From NCBI GenBank assembly GCA_029532625.1, contig JARFXM010000007.1, forward strand, positions 868,001-932,000: DNA of 64,000 nt, written 5' to 3'. This document shows, one piece after another, positions 1-10,300 of this stretch. The position numbers and the translations under genes are program-made. The notes beneath the pieces were generated by a model that was given only the letters and a program-made list of their open reading frames with translations, was not told where the DNA came from and made no database searches. Position 1 is the stretch's first letter. Each line of letters starts with the position of its first letter. The DNA is from Lomentospora prolificans. Lineage: Eukaryota > Ascomycota > Sordariomycetes > Microascales > Microascaceae.

Positions 1-2633
1 GAATGGCCCGGTCTGTGGCTCATTGGTAGGAGTGGAGTATGCGTGAGCCCCGGCTGGAAAGAAGGGCGTACGAAGGAGGCTAAGGCAGAGATTGTAACAT
101 CACCGGGAGGAGGCGGGAGTATACCCTAGCCAAAAAGACACCAGCCAGCTAATAAGCGAGAGGGAAAAGACGCTGAAGACTGGCATCAAAAGAATGTTGT
201 GTTGCAGGGAATAGCTCACTGAGGCCATGCCTCAAAGTCTGGTAGCCCCGCTGCAAGCGTCTGACTTTGCAATATGGTCAGTCGTAAGATTTCGCAGCAC
301 GATGACTGCTCGGTTGGGCTGTTGATGTTGCTGTATTGCTACGGCATCAAGTAATTGAAATCCAACAGCCGCACCCAGCGCACAGGTACGCGCGTGTGTG
401 AGATCATGTCGAACAGATCATTGGCGAATATTAATAAAATTTGGGCAATTTTGTGTGGTTCATGTCGCCTGCAGCATGCAGATGCTGAAGGTTGTTGGCT
501 CCTGGGCAAAAGACGTCGAAGGACTGCTGGCGAATACGAAGGGGACAGGGTCGTTTTGTGCGGCCCAGCCAGAGGAGGGCTTGAAGGTGGCTAACGTGGG
601 GTAAATTCTTGAACGGAGACATCGATTGCGAAAAGCAGGCGTAGCCCGGGCGATTCATAGACCGGCCGGATGAGTGGAGGGTGGAGGCGGAAGGGTGGTG
701 GTGTTTTCCCTCCGAAAGCTGGCTTCAACGTTGACATGTGGTGCATCCCTGTGACGGTTCCGCAAACATTTCCCCAAAGAAGTTGGTGTCCTGGTGTGGT
801 GCCGTCAGCTGGCTAGGCGATACGACTGACTGCCTTGCCAGCCCTTCATCAGTGCCCAGTCGCGGGCCACCCTAACGCCGAACATCGATTTTCTACGAGG
901 GATGGACTGACAGGACGAGGGCATGTCTCCGAGGGTTACCCCGGAAATCAATTGAGGGCTAAAGGGAGGTACGAACCCCCACCCGTACCAGATTTCTTTC
1001 TAGTGTAGCGCCTTCTCGCGCTTGTAGCAGGCTTGGTGTGCTTGTGGCGCACTAATAATTTGGCGAAAAGACAGAGGCCGCCAGTTCAGTCCAGGACGCC
1101 AAGACCGCTGGCTGACCGCTTTGGATGGGGATTGAGTTTGAACGGATACCTCTGGTCGCAAAAATTCCGCGGCCGAAAGAACCGGCCTGGATCATGTAGT
1201 CTATCTTGATTAGAAGGATTACGTTTCTCTTTCCCTTGACCCCACTGGAGAAATGCGTTGTCCCAAAAGTAGCGCACCGCCAGGCCAGCGACAAGCGAAC
1301 AAGAGCATGGCATGCTAGGTGTCGTACAGTTAGGGTTGTGAACCGAGGAGGAGCCAGCGATCTCCCTGGTAGCTGCTACCGTCTGCAAACTAGTAGGAAG
1401 AGGAAGGACACGAAGATTCGATTTCTTCAGGCCGGCTGGCAACCCTATTGGTCGCTGTTCCTGTTGGCTCTTTCGATTTGTGCTGCATGCCAGGAGCCCG
1501 CCTGTGCCCGATACAGCTAGCGTGCTCCGGTCGGTTGATTTGGAAGCGACCGGGGGATAAGAATAGCGACATTTGTGTTCCCTTTCCAATTCCCAGGGCC
1601 TTCCCTCGAAAAGGCTTTTTTTCCCATTGCACAACGCCAAGGCGAGTTGCATGGCTCCCGTCGATTCCGTCAGGTGTCGATGTAACCCTTGGCCTTAGAT
1701 TGTAACCTTTGGCCTTAGATTTTCTTCGCATTCCATTGGCGCAACCGGCATAATTCTTCCGCAGACATCATACCTGACCTGGTCTGCGCAGAGGCGAGGA
1801 ACAAGAACGAAACCAGGGTACGGAGGTACTCCCTCTGGTCTTGTTACCGGCCCTGGTTCCGTGCATTTTATTGGGCTGTGTTCCGTACCCCGAACAACCC
1901 TTCTTGCGAGGAAAGCGTGGGAGATTTGACCTTCCCTTGTCGGAGGTGTCGTTCACTGAACCATCAAAAATCGTGCCCGCTCCAGGCAGGGAAGTATTAT
2001 TAACATTGAACACACCAGAAGATTGCAATGGTCATCCTCAGACATGGATCCCCATGTTCCCCCTATGCAGACAGCCTCGACGCAAGAGGCGAGCCAACAC
2101 TGGTAACAACGCCTCCACACACACACACACACGCATACATCGCACAAACACGCACACGCCCCCCATGACCCTCACACCCATCTCTCCTCTTTTCGTCTCC
2201 CCCCCCATCCACGCCGTAACCTCATAATGCGAGTCGAGATCCCTGTGTGGCTTTGCGGATTCACTCTCGAAGGTTGGCGAGCCAGCCGTAGCCGTGGCCG
2301 TTGTCCCATGAAGTGGTAACAGGCCGAGTCGTATTAGCTTACTGGTCTCTCTGGCCTGAACCGTCCTCTCCACCCTGGTTCCATGTCAATCTCTCTTCGA
2401 CAGACGGGAAGGCACGAAAAAGAATAAGAACGTTGCTTCTCCTCCCCAATTCTAGAAATGATTGTCCGGTTTGCTCCCCAAGGTTGTTGAGGCTCTTCAA
2501 GGGAAAGATCATCCATCTAGCTCTTTCCTCCCTCGCGAAACGATCATTCCACCTTCCCTCTCAGCCCTTCCCCCCGACTGCACTTTCCTCACCCTCGTAC
2601 AAACCCCCCCTCTTCGAGGAGATCGTCGTGAGG
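1..2633. other. Gene-poor stretch upstream of tyrosinase
   Basis: I find no convincing coding region on either strand: the open stretches are short, overlap one another and resemble no family I know. A (CA)n run lies at 2116-2132. The last few hundred bases (about 2340-2633) are pyrimidine-rich and are probably promoter and 5' leader of the tyrosinase gene that starts at 2634. Confidence 0.5.
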
Positions 2634-4079
2634 ATGCCTTCCCCTAAGCGTCTTCTTACCCTCCTTTTTGCCGCTACGGCGGCCCTCGGCGTGGCTGCTC
2701 AGGAGCCCGTCGTCACGGAGGACGACTTCACTCAGCCCGAGATCGAGGGCGGTAGTGCCCTCGCTCAGCTTGCCCAGCTTGCTGCCGACTCTTCGCAGGA
2801 AACTGCGATGAGGTTGGCCAAGCGTGGTCTCGGCGGTAGCTGCACTCCCAGCAAGATCAGGATCCGAAAGGAATGGTACGAAGAGATTTCCCCGACGCGC
2901 TTCCTGGCAGTTCTTTGAAGCTCGCTTACTGACATGGCAACAGGCGCACCCTTACCAGCGCCCAGCGCAAGCAGTACATTGCGTCGGTCAAGTGTCTGCA
3001 GACCAAGCCCAGCTTGCTTGACTCTTCCATCTTTGGCGCGGCCAAGTCTCTCTTCGATGACTTTGTCGGCGTGCATTTGATGCAGACTGGCACCATCCAC
3101 CTTACTGTAAGCTCGCTCCTTTCTCCTTGCTTTGTCCCATCGCTCTTTTTCGTAATTCAGCCCCGCTAATTCTCGTCCCCAGGCCACCTTCCTCACCTGG
3201 CACCGCTACTTTGTCTACACGTACGAGAAGAAGCTCCGCGACGAGTGTGGCTACACTGGTCCTCTCCCCTACTGGGAGTGGGGACTAGACGTCAACAACC
3301 CGGCGGGCTCGCCCGTTTTCGACGGGTCTGACACGTCGATGAGTGGCAACGGCGCCTTCTTCCCCCACGAGGGTATCCAGATGGTGCAGCCCATCAACGG
3401 CAATATCCTGCACCTGCCCCCTGGCAACGGTGGCGGTTGCGTCACCAAGGGTCCATTCAAGGACATGGTGGTGCACTTCGGCACCATCATCCTCCCTGTG
3501 TACGGTCAGCCTATCCTCAACGGCTCGGCCAACCCTGTCGCCGACAACGCACGCTGCCTCAAGCGCGACCTCAACGCCGGTATCGCTAAGCGTTTCACTT
3601 CGTTCCTCAACTCCACCAGTCTTATCCTCAAGTATAACAACATCGAGATGTTCCAAGCCCACCTGCAAGGTGATGACCGCTACGTGCTCAACGAGCTCGG
3701 TGTCCACGGTGGCGGTCACTACACAATTGGCGGTGACCCTGGCGGCGACCCCTTCATTTCCCCTGGTGACCCGGCCTTTTACCTCCACCACGCGCAGATT
3801 GACCGCATCTACTGGATCTGGCAGATGCTCGACTTCCAGAACCGCCAGGTAAGCACAACAGTCTTCTTTTTTCAATGGCGCGATGTCACTAGAGAACGAC
3901 CAACTAATGCAAATTCATTTTAGGGCGTTTTTGGCACTGGCACCCTGCAGAACAACCCCCCTAGCCCCGAAGTTACCGTTGAGGATACCATCGACCTTTC
4001 TCCCCTCGCTGGTCCCGTTAAGATCAAGGATCTCATGAACACGGTCGGCGGTGCCCCTCTCTGCTACATTTACCTCTAA
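2634..4079 (+). CDS. Secreted short-type fungal tyrosinase
   Basis: Copper monooxygenase that oxidises phenols to o-quinones, probably secreted or processed in the secretory pathway. Exons as read: 2634-2875, 2944-3106, 3183-3848 and 3924-4079, joining to 408 residues. A signal peptide (residues 1-22, ending VAA) is followed by an acidic propeptide ending in a Lys63-Arg64 Kex2-type site; the mature enzyme would start GLGGSC. The CuA site is H125, H133 and H142 (FLTWHRYF, then PYWEW). The CuB site is H310 and H314 (VHGGGHY) plus the HH pair at 337-338 in DPAFYLHHAQIDR. It lacks the long C-terminal lid domain of melanin-type tyrosinases and ends soon after CuB, as in short secreted fungal enzymes (family knowledge). 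All splice sites are GT-AG and keep frame. The substrate is unknown. It lies next to two giant secreted proteins, but about 3.3 kb separates them and co-function is unproven. Confidence 0.93.
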
Positions 4080-7000
4080 GCGAATTGGATATTTTGAGAA
4101 CCAAAATGTCGAGGATGGGACGCGGAGGCCCAAAAGACCTACTGTACATATTCTTCAAAAAAAAAAAGGCTTAAACCTAATAACATTTACAAACGAATAT
4201 ACACTATTGACGACAGTCTTTTGTTTTCTTCTTCTTCTTTTCTCCTTTTTTCTGGTTTGGTTTGGATGGCTGTGTTGATGATTCATTTTGCTGTCGCATT
4301 GCAGTTGTACAGTACCTGGACGAGAGTGGTCGGACCCAGTGCCAACCAGCGACCGACAGCATTCCGCCAGGCCAGGCCAGCCAGGCGTTGCTGCAAGGGG
4401 AGTGGCGAACTAGATTGGCCTGGGGGAAAATAGCCATGGCCAGCAAATCCCCTTAATAGCCATTTGGAATACCACTCACGCAGCGGGTCTCAGCTTCGAA
4501 CATGGGGAAAACCGATCGACTTTTGGGTTAGACTCGGTCCTCGGGCACTGGTTCTGCGCTAAGTCAGCCTAGTAGTAGCGCTGTGTTAAAGTGTATTGTG
4601 CACAAAAAACAAGCTTTGGGTTGGAACAAATTAAGCTTGTTTGTAATGATCAAGTAATGAATTCGAGATGACGGACCTGACGCCGAGCCGAGTTAGCCTG
4701 GCCTGGCTGGACGACTGCCATTCACTGCAAAAACACTCCCACGGAGGTCATCCTCGTACATTAATTCATTCACCCGGCGCCCGTCTCGAGGAGAGTTTTG
4801 TCCCGACCCCCCGACTCGACCGAAGACGCCAGGCCGTCTTAGCCGCTCCGAGTCGGGGAAGTTTGTGGCACGCGCCATTTATTTGCTTCGCGGGTTGCGC
4901 CAGGGCCCAAGACTGGGATGAAGCCTGACGTGCCAATTATTTCAAGCAGTACCGCTGGCCTGCAAGGCGAGTCTGTCTTGGTTCGCCCCAAGCTCGGTGT
5001 ATTGTGAATTCAGAATATTCAAGACTCTATTATGCGAATCTCGGTCCAATTCCCGCACATCGTCTAGCGCGCATGCGAAAGAAACAATGTCGAGGTTCCG
5101 AACGTTTCATTCCCCCTCCCTCTCTTCTTCTTTTCCACTTCCCTTTCCACGATTGACAGAGTTGCAGTCGCTCTCTCTCGCTTAGGTGGCCAAGTACGCG
5201 TCCTGGTGCCATTGCATTGTGTGTGTGGACTCGACCAACACGTTGTAATTTTATCCTATTTTTTAGGGGCAGTGAAGGTGCAAGAGTTGGACACCGAAGC
5301 TTGGATTGGGGAAGGCTAATATCCACACCCTGGCCGGACGCACATTTCATCTGGACTTGAACGCTGGCTGCCCCAAGACCAGCAGGTTCGTCTCAAGCAA
5401 GTGACAAGTCCGTGGGAGAGACTTTTTTCTGGGGGGTTTTTTTTTTTTCCTTTCTTTTTTCTTCTATGACGGGGCATCCAGTCATAAGCTAGTGATGTTT
5501 TGACAGGCAACACATGGCCTGCGCCAGCATCAGGCTCGCGAAATCTGCCTCGGCGAAATTCAACGATTCAACTCCAACTAAATCGATGGATCCGACCCTG
5601 ATATGCCAGCTACTGTACCACGCGCCCTGTCGCTAGCCACGCAGGTGGTCTGGTCCGGCACATGGTTGGCTTGCACAACAAAACATCACTGTCCATGGAT
5701 GGATAATTCTGCCAGGCACAGCAAAGTTCTAGAAGGGACACGACACCCCAATCAGCGCGCCACTCGAAAAATACAGGCTCCTGAACGCCAATCAATGGCG
5801 AGCGTAAATTAAGGGGCACCGCCTCCGGTAACAACCAGCAAAGCCTGAATCCCTTTGCGCAATTTCAACCAGTTTGGCCGTCACGATAAGAGCCAGCCAG
5901 CATTGATTACACACGTTCCTTCGTCCCAGCGCCATGGGCGACCCCGTCCCCTTCAATCTCCGGTGAGTGAAACCAAGCTAGAACAAGCCACATCCACCAA
6001 ATTTGAACTTTGTCGCTGAGTAATGCTTGCTCTCCACCTCTTCCGCGACGCCCGCGCAAATGCTCCGGCTGGTTCTGCCATCAATGTGTCAATCCTGGTT
6101 TCACCAATCGCGGCAATCACAACCCTTGTCTGCCAGGCCAGAAAAGAAGAAATGTCAGCCTGGCGCTCCCACGCCTCCCTCTAATAAAACACGCCAAACG
6201 AACCACAGAAGACCAAAAACTCCGGCGGCCACGCTAGTTTGGACCACACAAGCACACCTCCTCCTTCCCGTCTCCCTGCCCTCCCGTCCCCCCTTTTACG
6301 TTAATGTGCCGTGTTCTCCCCCCGCGCGTCAGTTCGGAGGGAGGGGGGAGAGGGCTTGGTGTGGGCAAATTCTACGACGCAGTGCACGTCCGTAGTACCG
6401 TTGTTCCCCTTCACATCTGCTCCCCCGATTTGCATTATTTCTCCCCTTCCCTCGTGGCGTAGCCAGTCAAACGAAGTTGTTCCATGGTTCACTCGCCATC
6501 TACCGTTTGGGCCTCACACGCAATATGGAACACTGAACGGGCCTGATCTTAAAACCCCTGTCATAACCGTACGCGAAAGCCAAGGCGCATGCGTGTTGTG
6601 GACATGGGAACCCAAGGTTTGTGGGGTGGTCGATGTCGTTTCAATTTTTCAGGGTAGATTCTGACTGACGGCGAACCACTGGCTACACTATAATATTACT
6701 CAAGCATTCCTTGTGCACAAAAGGCTTCTCGCTGATACATGGAAATCGTATAATTATCTTCGACAAGGGCGGGGCCTGTAAAGTTCAAAGCTCAAGGGGA
6801 AGGATACCTCGCATCGATCTCGTCTCTCTGGCCTGCGGAGTTCCCAACGCATGAAACACCCACCCTCCGACCTTGAAGCCGAAAGGGGGAATCACCAAAC
6901 CTTATTATGCTGGCCCTCTACCCCAGACTACGCTGATCCCGCGTGATGTGCGGCCATCAATGATATGCCCATAATCGGCAGCATTTTTCGCTTCCCGACA

Positions 7001-7335
7001 AAACCGCCGGGCACAACCAACCTTAACCAAGCACTATGAAATGCCCGAGCGCCAGCTGATGATGGCAATGATCAACGAAAAGCGCAAGAGAGGCATCAGA
7101 ATGGATTATGACCTCAAGGATTGTGCTAACCCTAGATACAGTCTTGTCCCAGTACCAATGCATGCTACACAAAAGAAAAAAAGAAATACAAAAAAAAAAA
7201 AAAAAATACAACCCAAAATTTGGAATATGTACGCCAAGATTTTAGAACAACATGCTGTGCTGGCCTCAACTCACGTCGCCAGCACTCTTCAGGTCACCGT
7301 TGCTCACCGGTAACACTCTCTAGTGCAGACAGTTC
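4080..7335. other. Intergenic, no gene recognised
   Basis: About 3.3 kb between the convergent tyrosinase and giant Gln/Pro-rich genes. It contains A/T homopolymers (4158-4167, a T run near 5440, a poly-A run near 7190-7206) and several short overlapping open stretches without recognisable protein features. The ends should hold the 3' UTRs of both flanking genes. Confidence 0.5.
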
Positions 7336-10300
7336 TTAAGGGAATCCATACCAACCACCGCCTTGCCAACACTGGGTCATGGCATGGTAATCCGAGTAAG
7401 TCTGGACCGTGGTTTGTCTATTATTATTGAGCTATCGTTAGACATTATTCAGGACGGAAAAATCACAGGCTGGGCGATTGCAACATACCCTATCCAGATT
7501 GTTTGCTCAGTAGTAACCGTCACATAATCGACGTACCACTCAGTCTGCTCGTTACCCTGGAAGGTTTCCGTTGTTGTGACGTCGACTTCATTGATACACA
7601 GCGTCTGAGCAGGCGGGATACTAGAATAGAGATCAGCATAAATGCGTGGCAAAGTCATCATGCCAGAAAAAAACTTACAATGTGGACGTCTCAACGCGGT
7701 TAACTGCCAAGCCTCGTTAGTTTCTTTGATATTCTGTGTGGACATCATGATGATTCCGACTTACCATCCTCGTATATGGTCTTTTGCGCCAATGCGATTG
7801 TCACCATGTAAGTCTGCGTGGCATTTGTCTCCCATACCGTCTCAGTGACGGTCGGGAAAACCACCACGTCATCCGGATAATCCTCATACTCATCTCCAGA
7901 GGCTTCATCTCCAGACTCCGCGTCGCCTGGCTCCCCTTCTTCAATCAGATCTTCCTCTTCTTCTTGCCGGCGGCGCAGCGAGACTACACACCTCGTTAGC
8001 AAGGAGTCGGTAGCTGCGGCTAGTGGCCACTCACCTTTCGGCTTCTCAGTCACCATAGCAGCCATCTCGGCAATCATCTGCGATGCGACCGAGGCAGGAA
8101 CACGGGAAACAGGGAACAGACTAGGCCGACTAGCCGGGTTAGCCACTGGGCTTCCGACATTGTTGCCCCAGTTTCCTCCTTGGTCACCACCGGGATTGCC
8201 TCCTTGGTCACCACCGGGATTGCCTCCTTGGTCGGGTTGCTGAGGCTGCTGAGGTTGCTGAGGTTGCTGCTGATCTCCACCTTGGTTGCCACCCTGATTC
8301 CCACCTTGATTTCCACCTTGACCAGGCTGCTGAGGTTGCTGAGGTTGCTGAGGTTGCTGGGGCTGCTGAGGTTGCTGCTGATTACCACCTTGGTTTCCAC
8401 CTTGGTTTCCTCCTTGGTTTCCTCCTTGGTTTCCACCTTGGCCAGGCTGCTGAGGTTGCTGAGGTTGCTGGGGCTGCTGAGGTTGCTGCTGATTTCCACC
8501 TTGGTTTCCACCTTGGTTGCCACCCTGGTTTCCTCCTTGGTTTCCACCTTGGCCAGGCTGCTGGGGCTGCTGAGGTTGCTGAGGTTGCTGGGGCTGCTGA
8601 GGTTGCTGCTGATTACCACCTTGGTTTCCACCTTGGTTTCCACCTTGGTTTCCTCCTTGGTTTCCACCTTGGCCAGGCTGCTGAGGCTGCTGAGGTTGCT
8701 GAGGTTGCTGCTGATTTCCACCTTGGTTTCCACCTTGGTTGCCACCCTGGTTTCCTCCTTGGTTTCCACCTTGGCCAGGTTGCTGAGGTTGCTGAGGTTG
8801 CTGCTGATTACCACCTTGATTGCCACCCTGGCCAGGCTGTTGTGGTTGCTGTGGCTGCCCAGGCTGTTGGTTTCCGCCCTGATTACCACCTGGATTTCCT
8901 CCTTGGCCTGGTTGTTGGGGCTGCTGAGGTTGCCCGGGTTGCTGGTTACCGCCTTGGTTTCCACCTTGATTGTCTCCCTGGTTCCCTCCTTGGCCGGGCT
9001 GTTGTGGTTGCTGGGGCTGTTGAGGTTGCTGCTGATTCCCACCTTGGTTTCCGCCTTGGTTTCCACCTTGATCTGGCTGTTGAGGTTGTTGAGGTTGCTG
9101 AGGCTGCTGGGGTTGCCCAGGTTGCTGGCCCCCGCCCTGGTTTCCATCTTGATTGCCACCTTGGCCAGGCTGTTGTGGTTGCTGTGGCTGCCCAGGCTGT
9201 TGGTTTCCGCCCTGATTACCACCTGGATTTCCTCCTTGGCCTGGTTGTTGGGGTTGTTGAGGTTGCCCAGGTTGCTGGTTCCCTCCTTGATTTCCTCCTT
9301 GATTCCCCCCTGGTTGTCGCCCTGGCCGGGCTGCTGAGGTTGCTGAGGTTGTTCAGGCTGTTGGGGTTGCTGCGGCTGCTGAGGCTGTCCGGGGAAAGGG
9401 TTGCCGTTACCGTTGCCGTTTCCGTTCCCTGGCTGTTCGGGTTGGCTTGGCTGCTGCGGTTGACCGGGCTGTTGCGGCTGGTCCGGTTGCTGCGGCTGCT
9501 GTGGCTGGCCTGGTTGTTGAGGCTGGCCCGGTTGTTGAGGCTGGCCCGGTTGTTGAGGCTGGCCTGGTTGCTGAGGCTGGCCTGGCTGTTGAGGTTGATC
9601 TGGCTGCTGGGGCTGCCCAGGGAAAGGGTTCCCATTGCCATTTCCGGGCTGGCCTGGCTGGTTAGGCTGATCAGGTTGCTGAGGTTGACCTGGCTGTTGA
9701 GGTTGATCTGGCTGCTGAGGCTGCCCAGGGAAAGGGTTCCCATTGCCATTTCCAGGCTGTCCTGGCTGGTTAGGCTGCCCAGGTTGTTGCGGCTGGCCTG
9801 GCTGTTGAGGTTGATCTGGCTGCTGGGGCTGCCCAGGGAAAGGGTTCCCATTACCATTTCCGGGCTGGCCTGGCTGGTTAGGCTGCCCAGGTTGTTGCGG
9901 CTGGCCTGGCTGTTGAGGTTGATCTGGCTGCTGGGGCTGCCCAGGGAAAGGGTTCCCATTGCCATTTCCGGGCTGTCCTGGCTGGTTAGGCTGATCAGGT
10001 TGCTGAGGTTGACCTGGCTGTTGAGGTTGGTCTGGCTGCTGGGGTTGATCGGGTTGCTGCGGCTGTTCAGGGAAGGGGTTTCCGTTTCCAGGTTGCCCAG
10101 GCTGGCCGGGTTGATCTGGCTGCTGAGGTTGGTCTGGCTGTTGGGGCTGGCCTGGTTGATCGGGTTGTTGCGGTTGCCCAGGCTGAGTAGGCCGGTCAGG
10201 TTGCTGTGGTTGTCCGGGTTGATCAGGTTGATCGGGCTGTTGCGGCTGCCCAGGGAAGGGATTGCCGTTATCGGGCTGATCAGGTCGATCAGGTTGTTGG

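Noticed and set aside
8180..9337. 385-codon plus-strand open frame (Leu-rich)
   Set aside because: It is the antisense of the GGNQ/QPQQP array. Its composition is a mechanical consequence of the sense repeats, with no signal or domain.
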